From NCBI RefSeq assembly GCF_004138325.1, contig NZ_SBLB01000003.1, forward strand, positions 558,001 through 622,000: DNA of 64,000 bases, given 5' to 3'. Shown piece by piece: positions 17,118 through 24,516 of this stretch (within the stretch, counting starts at the first letter, position 1; every line of letters starts with the position of its first letter). The notes under the pieces are model-generated. The model did not search any database. It worked only from the letters and a program-made list of their open reading frames with translations, and was not told the origin of the DNA. The position numbers and the translations under genes were made by a program. Source of the DNA: Spirosoma sordidisoli (GTDB lineage Bacteria > Bacteroidota > Bacteroidia > Cytophagales > Spirosomataceae).

Positions 17118-17577
17118 AAGGGGCGCGGGTGGTGGTAGAGCCGGACACCGTGATCGTATAGCCCCGCTGATCAGGGACGTCGGATTGGGTGTCGAACTCG
17201 TAGGAGAAAAGGAGAAACTCGTCGGGGGTGCCCGCCAGGCGCTGCAGGCCCTTGTTATCGCAGAAGCGAACCAGCACGCGCTCGGTGGCCAGCAGGGTGT
17301 CCAGGGCCATGCCCTTTTCTGGGTTGTCGTCCGGAGACCAGCCTTTCACCTCGTAGGTGTAAAGTCGGCCGTTGTCAGTGCGGCTCGGGACTTCCCGGTA
17401 GTACAGCGTGCCGGGGGTGGTGTAGATGCGGCACCAGCTGGAGCCGTCGCGGAGCGTGATGACCGGGGCGCTGGTTTTGGTGGGGCGCTGGTAGGACAGC
17501 ACATCGCCGACGGCGATGACCTCAAGCCACCTGCCGCCCCCAGGATTCCACTGACCCGTCCGTTGAATCTCGCTCAT
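17107..17577 (-). CDS. Conserved phage protein, 156 aa (first gene of head operon)
   Basis: Unrecognised beta-rich protein. It lies 4 bp after the -7 box of late promoter A2, so translation is probably leaderless. The B counterpart is the interrupted gene 29336-29857, sharing RTDNGRLYTYEVKGW / ETDNGPIWNVSIDGW and FLLFSYEFDTQ / LSFRYQFSTGK. It overlaps the protease gene by 11 bp and the upstream 187-aa gene by 56 bp. Confidence 0.7.
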   Translation of the reverse strand: MSEIQRTGQWNPGGGRWLEVIAVGDVLSYQRPTKTSAPVITLRDGSSWCRIYTTPGTLYYREVPSRTDNGRLYTYEVKGWSPDDNPEKGMALDTLLATERVLVRFCDNKGLQRLAGTPDEFLLFSYEFDTQSDVPDQRGYTITVSGSTTTRAPYAA

Positions 17578-18085
17578 GGGGCAAGATTACGCTAGGAGTC
17601 GCCGGTAGTAAATGACAATACTCAAGCCGTAATGCGTCCCGGTACCGGTAGTAGTACCGTATAGCCAGGCCAATCGATAATTCGCGCTCGGTGATGCCGT
17701 AGCGGTCCAGAAAGCGCTGTATTGCCGTTTTGATTCCAACGCCGAAGCTGGTGGCCACCGCTACTTCAGAGGCCAGTTTCTCAAAAAACAGATCCCGCAC
17801 AAAATCATTGAAGGAGGCCTGCTTGGTCGGCGACATCATACCGACCGCGAATGACTTCACCCGCCAGGTCGATACGCTCAGCGTGAGCGTGTCGGTCATT
17901 CGGGAGAATTTGCGGGGACGCTGGGTGTCCCGGTGATCGTAGCGATCGAGACAGGCGTATAGGTAGGAGCTGTAGGGATTGGAGACATTACTGACCTCAA
18001 AAGGGGCTGTGCCATAGTGGTACGCCAGAAATTTGCGCACGAGGGGGTAAACGCGAATGTCGAAAGTTACGTAACGTGAGGTCAT
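17522..18085 (-). CDS. Conserved phage protein, 187 aa (possible late regulator)
   Basis: Unrecognised. The start at 18085 aligns with the B homologue (28221-28799): TFDIRVYPLVRKFLAYHYG against LFDIPVLPRIKKYVSIKLQ, and GITERELSIGLAIRYYYRYR against YDFSDDDCNEQTLRQAYLRHR, the last part being helix-turn-helix-like. The C-terminus is basic. It is the first gene after late promoter A1 and just upstream of the head operon, a typical place for a late activator or DNA-binding protein. That role is inference. Confidence 0.65.
   Translation of the reverse strand: MTSRYVTFDIRVYPLVRKFLAYHYGTAPFEVSNVSNPYSSYLYACLDRYDHRDTQRPRKFSRMTDTLTLSVSTWRVKSFAVGMMSPTKQASFNDFVRDLFFEKLASEVAVATSFGVGIKTAIQRFLDRYGITERELSIGLAIRYYYRYRDALRLEYCHLLPATPSVILPHERDSTDGSVESWGRQVA
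17582..17627 (-). promoter_or_regulatory. Late promoter A2 (head operon)
   Basis: Minus strand: GCTTGAGTATTGTCATT, 23 bp between ATTGTC and GTAATCTTG, which is close to the Bacteroidota TAnnTTTG box. The start codon of the 156-aa gene follows by 4 bp. The whole element lies inside the 3' end of the 187-aa gene. Confidence 0.6.
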
Positions 18086-18116
18086 TGAGTGGGAAGGGAA
18101 CAAACTTGAGCAGCAG

Positions 18117-18162
18117 CGAAACTACGTTTTACCCTTTTCCCGAAAAATGACAACACTCAAGC
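18117..18162 (-). promoter_or_regulatory. Late promoter A1
   Basis: Minus strand: GCTTGAGTGTTGTCATT, 23 bp between GTTGTC and GTAGTTTCG, then about 31 bp to the ATG at 18085. It is the first promoter after the early-operon terminator. Confidence 0.6.
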
Positions 18163-18283
18163 GGAATGAGTTGCAAAATGATGAAGGTGTAACTGAGTAG
18201 TAACTCCTTGATAAAGATACATAGTACAACTCAACTATAAATTAGCCGTCCTATAAAATATACTAGTAGGTAACCGGCCGGTA

Positions 18284-18317
18284 ACAAAACAGCCACACCA
18301 GAGACCGGTGTGGCTGT
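18284..18317 (-). terminator. Terminator of the early operon (A)
   Basis: Minus strand: ACAGCCACACC / GGTGTGGCTGT (18307-18317 pairs with 18289-18299) followed by TTTTGTTA. It separates the early operon (18413-24217) from the late promoters. The surrounding 18163-18412 holds no gene. Confidence 0.8.
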
Positions 18318-18412
18318 CAGAACTCCTCTCAATATATTGTCTTACTGGCTCAGCACCCTGCCTGGCGTGGCCCGCATCGTGTCGGTCTGGCCTATACGAA
18401 ATATCCGCAGTC

Positions 18413-18688
18413 TCATTTTAGCTTACTGATTGACATAGTTTTGACCCAGTCCTCAACGGCCCGATACGATTTCTGCCGCAGCTCGTGCCCGATCTTGACT
18501 GTATTAGCCATAACGGCTGAACTGTACAGCTGGGGAGGCCGGGCGTCATTGACCGTGATCAGGTAGTCGGCATACCCATATCTCTGGGTTAATGCGACTA
18601 ATTCCTCGTTAAACGCCCGAAACTGGGCATCGCGTTCGGCAGTCGTTGTCTGCCCGAAGGGGTTTGGGGTGAATTTGATATCCTTCAT
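18413..18688 (-). CDS. Small phage protein, 91 aa
   Basis: Unrecognised, last gene of the early operon. Begins KDIKFTPNPFG; the middle contains YGYADYLITVNDARPPQLYSS, and the basic C-terminus ends SISKLK. It overlaps the upstream gene by 4 bp (ATGA), so translation is probably coupled. Confidence 0.6.
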   Translation of the reverse strand: MKDIKFTPNPFGQTTTAERDAQFRAFNEELVALTQRYGYADYLITVNDARPPQLYSSAVMANTVKIGHELRQKSYRAVEDWVKTMSISKLK

Positions 18689-18933
18689 ACGCTTCTCGGG
18701 TCAATATTGTGTTTATGGGCAAAGTCAAGTGCTGCAGGCGCACAAACAAGCTCTACCTCGTAATCAGGGGTAACAATAACGGACACTGTTGATGGTCCAA
18801 TTCGATTTCTAAACGGACATTTACAATCAGAATACTCGCATTCAATCGTACCGTTCTGAGCCATCCGCTCGACACGAGCCAACGCCAGGCGTTGGCTCGT
18901 GTCGAATTTCTTTTTTATTTCTGCTTGGGTCAT
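18685..18933 (-). CDS. Small cysteine-containing phage protein, 82 aa
   Basis: Unrecognised. N-terminal basic helix (AEIKKKFDTSQRLALARVERM), then CEYSDCKCPF (three Cys within six residues, about 32-37), a beta-rich VSVIVTPDYEVELVC segment and a fourth Cys. The cysteine pattern could bind a metal. Flanked by ATGA overlaps on both sides. Confidence 0.6.
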   Translation of the reverse strand: MTQAEIKKKFDTSQRLALARVERMAQNGTIECEYSDCKCPFRNRIGPSTVSVIVTPDYEVELVCAPAALDFAHKHNIDPRSV

Positions 18934-19115
18934 ATGGGGGTCGTGTAATCGGCGTATTTGACGGAATGTAACCGGGCCGCCGGGCGGTCAATTGGTTCAG
19001 CCAGCATAAACAGGGGCGTCAGGAGCGCCAGGACGACGGTGGCCACCATGATCAGGGTGAGCAGCACCAGCAGCATGATCAGCGCCAGGGGGATCAACAA
19101 AAACTTTGACATCAT
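18930..19115 (-). CDS. Small membrane protein, 61 aa
   Basis: Almost entirely hydrophobic from residue 4 to about 40 (IPLALIMLLVLLTLIMVATVV ending near MLAEP), with a short polar tail. The start at 19115 (MMSKFLLIP) is preferred to the upstream Met at 19148, which would add an unusual polar N-terminus. It overlaps the next gene by 4 bp. Function unknown. Confidence 0.55.
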   Translation of the reverse strand: MMSKFLLIPLALIMLLVLLTLIMVATVVLALLTPLFMLAEPIDRPAARLHSVKYADYTTPI

Positions 19116-19209
19116 CAAGTAAAGGTTTAGGGTGTATTGTAGACACATTATCGGCTGGCCGGAAAAACACGAGCTTGGGTATCTTTTTCATATTTATACT
19201 TGGCCAGAG

Positions 19210-19587
19210 CTAAAAAATGGAGAGTTGTTTGCCGACGTCCAGCTGCTTGAACGTGTATTCAGGAGCACATACCACTAGCTCCCGCCCGCCGTTGGTGAGC
19301 AACATTCCGGCATAACTTCGTTCCCGGTTGCCCAGATCCACTTGTTCGAAGTGTGGACCATATTTAAGCGGGGTAAGCGTGCCTTTATAGGTTGACAGCG
19401 GCTCGACTCGGTACGCTTTGATATAGAGAATAACGCCGGCTTTATGACCCGATCCGCCGTATATGTACTCTTGATTCTGCCAAAAGAAGGTTTTAGAGCA
19501 GCTTTTTTCAATGATGCTCGTAAGGTCACTTTTGCTGTATATCTCCCTGCATTTGGCTTCAGGGACGTAGAATTCGTTTGTCTGCAT
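19210..19587 (-). CDS. Phage protein, 125 aa
   Basis: Unrecognised. The start at 19587 (MQTNEFYVPEAKCREIYSKSD) avoids overlap with the upstream gene. Mixed alpha/beta composition with GSGHKAGVILYIKAYRV in the middle and a C-terminal SIF. No counterpart in the visible part of prophage B. Confidence 0.55.
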   Translation of the reverse strand: MQTNEFYVPEAKCREIYSKSDLTSIIEKSCSKTFFWQNQEYIYGGSGHKAGVILYIKAYRVEPLSTYKGTLTPLKYGPHFEQVDLGNRERSYAGMLLTNGGRELVVCAPEYTFKQLDVGKQLSIF

Positions 19588-19624
19588 GGCTTCCGATCGG
19601 GTGAGCTGATTGATCTTCTCTTCC

Positions 19625-19906
19625 TCATGGCTTGGTCTTCCAAGTAACACGGATAGGTTTGGCCAGGCGGCTATCGATACGGCCGGGTACCGGTTCCTGA
19701 TCGGCAGCCCGCTGCTCAAGGATACGGGCGATCAGATCGATCCGGGCGCTGAGCCAGATCATGGGCGGGCGGTAGGCTTCGCCCGCAGCGGCTGCGTCGA
19801 AGTCGCGCTCGAGCCCCTTGAGAATCTTGACCAGCAGGGAGCTGGGGTAGTGGCTGTAAAAGCCGGTGGTGGTGGTGAAGCCCGTCCTGGGCCGTTTTTT
19901 TGCCAT
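19625..19906 (-). CDS. Phage protein, 93 aa
   Basis: Unrecognised, very basic (N-terminus MAKKRPRTGFTTTTGFYSHYP). Contains the helical segment LLVKILKGLERDFDAAAAGEAYRPP and ends in KPIRVTWKTKP. The start at 19906 is preferred to 19966 because the extra codons would run through the divergent promoter-like sequence 19916-19923. Confidence 0.5.
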   Translation of the reverse strand: MAKKRPRTGFTTTTGFYSHYPSSLLVKILKGLERDFDAAAAGEAYRPPMIWLSARIDLIARILEQRAADQEPVPGRIDSRLAKPIRVTWKTKP

Positions 19907-19929
19907 AGGATTGCGTAGCTTTGCGACCA

Positions 19930-20014
19930 GGCCGTTTCGGGCCGGGCCGCGTGTGGTTAGCATCATAATCGGTACATTGTCTCCCCCGACTGTTAGGCGC
20001 AGTCGGGGGTTTTT
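19930..20014 (+). ncRNA. Possible small RNA on the opposite strand
   Basis: A plus-strand TAGCTTTG box (19916-19923) matches the Bacteroidota -7 consensus exactly. About 60 bp further is a clear plus-strand terminator, CCCCCGACTG / CAGTCGGGGG plus TTTTT (19983-20014). All genes here are on the minus strand, so the pair would yield an RNA of about 85 nt. The -33 region is weak (TTTG at 19899-19902, spacing only 13). Confidence 0.3.
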
Positions 20015-20017
20015 GGT

Positions 20018-20380
20018 TTAGGAATCAAGGACCGCAGCCGCGTAGGTCGCCGATTCCAGTAGCGGGTTCCGGTAGTTGATCAGCGCCTGATCCAGCTTGC
20101 CCAGCAGTAGCTGCTGCCAGCCCATGAGCATCGAGTACTGCATTTCCTGCCAGAGCGCTTTGGCTACCGGCAGGGGTAGATTCAGCTTGAACTCTTTGCC
20201 GGCAGTACGTTGCCCCCAGGCCAGCAGCTGATGCGGTCGCCACTTCCCGAGGTATTGCTCGAGCACCAGACCCGACAGGTGCTGATCCATGATCGGCAGG
20301 CGGCTCTGGATATCCACGACGCCCCGGACAAACAGGATCAGCGCCTTGAACTCGTTGGGGGTCAGCTTGAGCGAAATCAT
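20018..20380 (-). CDS. Phage protein, 120 aa
   Basis: Unrecognised, mostly helical (N-terminus MISLKLTPNEFKALILFVRG). The start lies just after the stop of the 57-aa gene. Same early operon as its neighbours. Confidence 0.6.
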   Translation of the reverse strand: MISLKLTPNEFKALILFVRGVVDIQSRLPIMDQHLSGLVLEQYLGKWRPHQLLAWGQRTAGKEFKLNLPLPVAKALWQEMQYSMLMGWQQLLLGKLDQALINYRNPLLESATYAAAVLDS

Positions 20381-20382
20381 GA

Positions 20383-20556
20383 TCAGGCAGCAACGGCAGT
20401 GATTGTATCGTAAGCTTTGCCCGACGAGCGCAGATTGGCACCGGCCAGCTGCTCAGCAGCATACCGGTTGGCAGCCCAAATGGTCAGGCGGGTGATGAAT
20501 CGGTCACCGAGCCAGGCGGCTACGGTATAGGGGATGGTATGCAATGGTGTGTTCAT
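20383..20556 (-). CDS. Small phage protein, 57 aa
   Basis: Short reading frame with ATG at 20556 and TGA at 20383-20385, fitting exactly between the 239-aa gene (ends 20559) and the 120-aa gene (starts 20380). N-terminus MNTPLHTIPYTVAAWLGDRF; Ala-rich and amphipathic. Tight spacing to both neighbours supports it. Function unknown. Confidence 0.55.
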   Translation of the reverse strand: MNTPLHTIPYTVAAWLGDRFITRLTIWAANRYAAEQLAGANLRSSGKAYDTITAVAA

Positions 20557-20558
20557 GT

Positions 20559-21278
20559 CTACTGGGGTTTTCGGGTGTTGAATTTGCTCTGCATCTCGGT
20601 TATTTGGCTGAGCGCAGCTTCAGCCGCTTCAGCCGACGGAGCTGCGTGCACCTGGTGCTGCAGGGCTCCTGTCACGTCCGTGCTGAACAACTCCGGCTGA
20701 AACTCGGCGTGCTTATGGTACCAGATGGTCATGCACTGAGCCGAATACTTGTTGACCAACCGTCGACAGAAATCCTGTAGCTCCTGTTGGGTTTTGAAAT
20801 CATATTTGCTGTGGTCCAACTCGGGCACATAAAACGCTTTGCGGACATTCTTTCGACGATCCTCCACCGGGGTTATAATCCCGGTCTGCTTGTATTCGGC
20901 GTAGTACGACTGCAGGAACTCGTTGATGAAACTGTCGCTGGCTACCCAGCCAAAAGCCCGGTAATCGTGGGGCATAATCTCCAGCAGTTTGGTGTGAAAT
21001 TCTTTAGGCAGGCCTGGGTTCTGCTCGAAGATGATGATCTTGTCGCAACGGGATAGATAGGGCAGCACCGGGTTTACCAGCTTGCGGTAGAGCAGTACCA
21101 GCTTGTTGGTGTTCTCAAACCCCATCCCTTTGCTGTAGCCGTCCAGCAGGGCAACCCGGTTGCGAGGGTGGCCAGGTGTCAGGTGCAGCTCCCATCGGTA
21201 GGTGCTGTTGATTGGATCGGCGGAAAATTCGGGCGTACCGGTATTGGGCTTACGGTTGTAGGCTGGTTGCATTGTCAT
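20559..21278 (-). CDS. Phage protein, 239 aa
   Basis: Unrecognised. The central part reads like an alpha/beta fold (RNRVALLDGYSKG, then CDKIIIFEQNPGLP, then HDYRAFGWVASDSF). The C-terminal third is Ala/Glu-rich helix. Largest protein of the early operon. No B counterpart in view. Confidence 0.65.
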   Translation of the reverse strand: MTMQPAYNRKPNTGTPEFSADPINSTYRWELHLTPGHPRNRVALLDGYSKGMGFENTNKLVLLYRKLVNPVLPYLSRCDKIIIFEQNPGLPKEFHTKLLEIMPHDYRAFGWVASDSFINEFLQSYYAEYKQTGIITPVEDRRKNVRKAFYVPELDHSKYDFKTQQELQDFCRRLVNKYSAQCMTIWYHKHAEFQPELFSTDVTGALQHQVHAAPSAEAAEAALSQITEMQSKFNTRKPQ

Positions 21279-21810
21279 GGTTTTCGGTAATCACAGGCGC
21301 TCTGTGGCGCGGTTGGAGAGACGGGGTTGGACTGGATCGAGCGGATAAGGCCGGGCTCGTTTTCGATTTTTTTTCGCGCCCTAACTAAAGTACTGAAGTA
21401 CTGAAGTACCAAGGTTGAGTAACGTTAGATACAGGGGAGTAACCCTGATTAACTTCTTTATATAAGCTACCCTAACCGAATAACTGCAAAGTCGGTGGCG
21501 AAAAAACGCTGCTTGCGCAACGGGCAAAGAAGTACCGTTTACCCCTAAACGCAAAGGCGTCGAGGCATGAAAAATACATTACCGCGTTCCGAAATCGCGA
21601 GTTTCGGACGTGCAATGCACAATGGCGATATGGTCAGGGAGAATTAAGGTGGAGCGAAGGATCTCATGGGCACAGGCGTTAATGGGTTAGACTATCTCGG
21701 GTGGGCAGGTTAGGAATACCGGGACCACTGGCCCCGGTATTCACTCGTTCTATCCACACCATTACTTACCTCGTGAGGTAAGCATACCACCCCCCGAAGG
21801 GGCCAGTAGT
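21279..21810. other. Non-coding leader between tRNA block and the 239-aa gene
   Basis: About 530 bp without a convincing gene. It holds a direct repeat AAGTACTG/AAGTACTG/AAGTACC (21391-21413) and a hairpin AATACCGGG / CCCCGGTATT near 21714-21741. No promoter could be assigned with confidence. Confidence 0.4.
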
Positions 21811-21944
21811 TGTAGTACCTGGATTCGAACCAGGAGGGCGTTCGCCTGACTGCGGGATGGAAAACCCTCAAAAAACCATCCTCACAACCAGAGTGTGAAC
21901 AAGCCGGGCCACTCAGCCCCTGCTACTCCAGTAGCCTTACTACA
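21811..21944 (-). tRNA. Atypical tRNA-like structure (oversized)
   Basis: The 3' half has a perfect T-arm (CCTGG TTCGAAT CCAGG) joined to TACTACA, which pairs exactly with TGTAGTA at the 5' end. An arm TCACA-CTCTGGT-TGTGA resembles an anticodon arm (CTG). At about 134 nt it is too long: there is an extra hairpin next to the acceptor, plus two in the variable region (GGATGG/CCATCC and AGGCG-AAC-GCCCT). It could be a decayed or expanded class-II tRNA, or a tRNA mimic. Confidence 0.4.
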
Positions 21945-22099
21945 ATGTGCCGGTCTGCTTCCCGGCTGTCAGGTTTCGTTATCAACTTTCCTTTGTCGGG
22001 GAGTCTCCTTTTTTCAAACGTTAGGGTCCCGTTATCCCCGTTTTTACCCCGCTGGACAGACGGAGTGACCAATACTGCAGGTGGTGTCAGTTAGCCTGG

Positions 22100-22135
22100 C
22101 TCAGCCCGGCCCTGGTCGTTCCAGGGCCGAGGTGT
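22100..22135. other. GC-rich hairpin between the two tRNA-type elements
   Basis: Perfect inverted repeat GGCCCTGG-TCGTT-CCAGGGCC near 22112-22132, without a T-run. The 21945-22193 interval holds no gene; the hairpin may take part in processing of the tRNA transcript. Confidence 0.35.
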
Positions 22136-22193
22136 CTATTCCACGCTCGTCAGGCATTCTGCATGCCTTCCAACCAATCGTCAACCACCCATG

Positions 22194-22265
22194 GAGCGGG
22201 GGCCGGACTCGAACCGGCGACTTGGGCTTATGAGGCCCACGATCTACCTACTGCTCTACCCCGCT
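22194..22265 (-). tRNA. tRNA with CAT anticodon (Met or Ile2)
   Basis: 72-nt cloverleaf: acceptor AGCGGGG / CCCCGCT (perfect), D-arm with GAGC and GATC (one mismatch), anticodon arm TGGGC-CTCATAA-GCCCA, T-arm GCCGG-TTCGAGT-CCGGC, discriminator C. A CAT anticodon means elongator Met, or Ile if lysidine-modified. It lies in the prophage A early transcript, so it is a phage-borne tRNA. Confidence 0.85.
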
Positions 22266-22323
22266 AGGTTTCTTCTGATCTTGTTTTAAATTGGCCACCC
22301 GGAAGCCAAGTGGCCAATCCGAA

Positions 22324-22530
22324 TTACTTATGTGATGTACTGAAACCCAATTCTGCCTGCACCGGCTGAGCCGGTTCGGGGTGTTGCTGGAGAAGTCGGT
22401 CGACGGCTGCTTCAGCAATTTTTGATTCAGACAGGGCCGTGGTGGTCCTGCTCCTGAAATACTTCTTCTGAGCCTGGCGCATAGTACGCGTCGCCCTGAC
22501 CAGCTCGTCAAGCTGTTGCTGTGCCTCCAT
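22324..22530 (-). CDS. Small phage protein, 68 aa
   Basis: Unrecognised helical protein. N-terminus MEAQQQLDELVRATRTMRQAQKK-like charged helix; the C-terminus contains PEPAQPVQAELGF. It overlaps the upstream gene by 23 bp. Confidence 0.5.
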   Translation of the reverse strand: MEAQQQLDELVRATRTMRQAQKKYFRSRTTTALSESKIAEAAVDRLLQQHPEPAQPVQAELGFSTSHK

Positions 22531-22885
22531 GAAATGTAGTGGTTTGAATCATGCCCAGTACCGGGCTTAATATGGTCTCACAACCCGCTAGCAGGGCGCT
22601 GGCCAGAAAGGATACGCAGGCCACCTCGGCTACGGACTGAGGTTTGACGTACTGATCCACCATGCCGAAAAGGGTTTTTAGCAACAGGCTTTCGTGAAAC
22701 TGCTCGACGTCGCCCGAGCAAGAGCGGTGAGCCTGAATCACCATGTTGATGACATGGATACGAAAGGCTTCCGAAACGAGATCCAGGCGATCTCTAAAGT
22801 CCTGGCCCAGCCCAAAATGGGCGAGTACCTGTTCCTGCTTGCCCGGCTCCAGCAGGCTGGCCATGTTGTCGAAGTCAAGCTGCAT
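22508..22885 (-). CDS. Phage protein, 125 aa
   Basis: Unrecognised helical protein (N-terminus MQLDFDNMASLLEPGKQEQ). Hydrophobic helix near residues 85-103 (VACVSFLASALLAGCETIL). It overlaps its upstream and downstream neighbours by 11 and 23 bp, consistent with translational coupling. Confidence 0.55.
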   Translation of the reverse strand: MQLDFDNMASLLEPGKQEQVLAHFGLGQDFRDRLDLVSEAFRIHVINMVIQAHRSCSGDVEQFHESLLLKTLFGMVDQYVKPQSVAEVACVSFLASALLAGCETILSPVLGMIQTTTFHGGTATA

Positions 22886-23159
22886 GGAGGCCGATCTTTA
22901 TGGCGCTTGTCATCGCCGGGTAGAAGGAGTTCCAGACCTGAAACCGTTTCAGGCGGATAGCGCGCAGCTTCTCAGTGACCAGCGTGTGAGCGATATGGCT
23001 GGCCTGAAGCATCCCCTGCCAACGCTGATACTGATCGGTCGCCTGATCGAGCTGATCGATCAGCTGCCAGCGCTCCACTTTGGTGAGCTGCTGGTGATCT
23101 GTCTCCAGCAGGTTATCGACCTGGTGGGCGACGAAGAAGTCGGCGAGGTTATTATACAT
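22875..23159 (-). CDS. Phage protein, 94 aa
   Basis: Unrecognised. Soluble, helical, with DQATDQYQRWQGMLQASHIAH in the middle. Its ATG overlaps the last 8 bp of the small membrane protein gene, so the two are probably coupled. Confidence 0.55.
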   Translation of the reverse strand: MYNNLADFFVAHQVDNLLETDHQQLTKVERWQLIDQLDQATDQYQRWQGMLQASHIAHTLVTEKLRAIRLKRFQVWNSFYPAMTSAIKIGLHAA

Positions 23160-23313
23160 GGCGCTGAGTCTTCATCGAGTTGATCGCCTTATCCACACGC
23201 CGGTTATCACGCCAGGCTAACAGTACCATCCAAACCCCTGCAATGGTCAACAGCAAAGCTGTCGTTAGGCCCAGGATCGGCCAGAAGGGACCGTATTGAA
23301 ATAGATCGCTCAT
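23152..23313 (-). CDS. Small single-pass membrane protein, 53 aa
   Basis: ATG at 23313, TAA at 23152-23154. Membrane helix about residues 10-33 (FWPILGLTTALLLTIAGVW), then a basic cytoplasmic-type tail (RDNRRVDKAI). It overlaps the upstream gene by 4 bp and the downstream one by 8 bp, which supports it. The shape resembles small holin-like or membrane-regulator proteins; function unknown. Confidence 0.6.
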   Translation of the reverse strand: MSDLFQYGPFWPILGLTTALLLTIAGVWMVLLAWRDNRRVDKAINSMKTQRHV

Positions 23314-23630
23314 ACCGCTGGGGTGCCAAAAAGCATGTTTAGACTATTGAGGTAGGTAACGACTTTCCAGGCATTAAAACAGGCGGCTGAATCGAAACCC
23401 TCTACATTCTGGGCTGATCGAGACGGCAGTATTTGCCCGTCTTCGTACAGGATTATCGAAAAGCCATGGCTAACGATCGTGATCGGGGAGCCGGGGGCTA
23501 TACAGAATGTAGTGATGGCAGAATCGGGGGGCGCAAAGCCGAAGGCCAGCGCCAGAATTGTCCGGCACTCCGGATAGGTAAGGCTGTGCAGGTGCCGCTT
23601 TGGCAAAGGTGTGGTTAGACCTGGTTGCAT
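23310..23630 (-). CDS. Phage protein, 106 aa
   Basis: Unrecognised. Contains CRTILALAFGFAPPDS and GSPITIVSHGFSIILYEDG; likely beta-rich. Separated by 3 bp from the upstream gene and overlapping the next by 4 bp. Confidence 0.55.
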   Translation of the reverse strand: MQPGLTTPLPKRHLHSLTYPECRTILALAFGFAPPDSAITTFCIAPGSPITIVSHGFSIILYEDGQILPSRSAQNVEGFDSAACFNAWKVVTYLNSLNMLFGTPAV

Positions 23631-23633
23631 GGC

Positions 23634-23891
23634 TTAGGCGGTTTGGGGTTGATAGCTCTCACCAGGCAGCTCGTAAGCGGCTGTTTGGCTTCGAAAGGCC
23701 GATCGATTCAACTCGCGGATGCGCTGAGCCTGCCAGTCCGCAATGGCTTCTTTCAGGGTCGGATCGTCATCGAGCCGCTGCACGAGCCGCCCCTCGGCGT
23801 CGAGCAGGCAGATGCCCACCAGTCTACTGGCTTCGATCTGTTCCAGCCAGGCTTGTTCGGTTTCTAGTGTGGTCATAGGTAAAGTGAACAT
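23634..23891 (-). CDS. Phage protein, 85 aa
   Basis: Unrecognised. Acidic N-terminus (METEQAWLEQIEASRL-like after MFTLPMTTL), central LDAEGRLVQRLDDDPTLKEA, basic C-terminus. It shares 1 bp with the upstream stop. Confidence 0.55.
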   Translation of the reverse strand: MFTLPMTTLETEQAWLEQIEASRLVGICLLDAEGRLVQRLDDDPTLKEAIADWQAQRIRELNRSAFRSQTAAYELPGESYQPQTA

Positions 23892-24217
23892 TATGGAATA
23901 GGTTGAAAAACACCCTCACCAACAAAGGCTTGCTGATAGTACGCTTTAGTTACCGTCTCAATTTGCTCTTCCCGCTGTTCATCAGTCCCGGTGAAAAATT
24001 CCAATGTGACGCCTAGGTGACGCATGATCACAGCAGCACAATCCACCTGGGTACTCCCCATCTTCCAATCGCGACGTATCACTCGTTGCCGGTAATGCTC
24101 ATACTTGCCAATGGCAACCATATCTGCTTCAATAGCGCGCCGTTTTTCCCTGGCGACCTGCATAGGCAGAAGCGCCATTAAGCGGGCGAGCGGGTTTTTA
24201 TCTTGCGTCACTATCAT
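23891..24217 (-). CDS. First gene of the early operon, 108 aa
   Basis: Unrecognised. The start at 24217 (MIVTQDKNPLARLMALLPMQ) is preferred because an upstream start would run through the divergent promoter/operator. Basic helical protein with REKRRAIEADMVAIGKYEHYR. It faces the lysogeny genes across the control region 24203-24260, so it is the first gene expected after derepression. Confidence 0.6.
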   Translation of the reverse strand: MIVTQDKNPLARLMALLPMQVAREKRRAIEADMVAIGKYEHYRQRVIRRDWKMGSTQVDCAAVIMRHLGVTLEFFTGTDEQREEQIETVTKAYYQQAFVGEGVFQPIP

Positions 24218-24260
24218 ATATTTATAAATTTGTGATAGATAAATACAAACATTTTTCGCG
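24203..24260 (+). promoter_or_regulatory. Divergent early/lysogeny control region
   Basis: Plus-strand host-type promoter: TTG (24203-24205), 19 bp, TAAATTTG (24225-24232), an exact -7 box. It lies within a dyad CTATCA ... TGATAG (24211-24216 with 24233-24238). The dyad also covers the start of the minus-strand early operon, so one protein bound here could silence both directions. Confidence 0.6.
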
Positions 24261-24512
24261 ATGGCAGACGTAAGCAATGAAGTGCTCTTGACCAAAATGA
24301 GAGAGAACTTTAAAACATTATTCGGTGACGTATATGAAAAGTATAGCTCTCTTTATGACAAGCAAGATGAGTTGTCTAAAAAATTAGATACTCTTCAAGA
24401 TAGCATTGCCGACCTATACGAGTTCTTAGACAAACGGACAAAACTCATCGGCACAGACGTAGAACAGATCAAGAGGCAGCTCAAGGAAATTGAGAGAAAA
24501 GTCTCAAAGTGA
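24261..24512 (+). CDS. Coiled-coil phage protein, 83 aa
   Basis: Highly charged continuous coiled coil from about residue 22 (YSSLYDKQDELSKKLDTLQD) to the end (LKEIERKVSK). No catalytic motif. It is the first plus-strand gene of the lysogeny side and is AT-richer than the structural genes. Could be a small regulator or an oligomerisation partner; unknown. Confidence 0.65.
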   Translation: MADVSNEVLLTKMRENFKTLFGDVYEKYSSLYDKQDELSKKLDTLQDSIADLYEFLDKRTKLIGTDVEQIKRQLKEIERKVSK

Positions 24513-24516
24513 AGCC

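Noticed and set aside
21711..21724. GTTAGGAATACC near the tRNAs as a further copy of the shared palindrome
   Set aside because: Only a half-site matches; the second half diverges and no -7 box follows at the fixed spacing.
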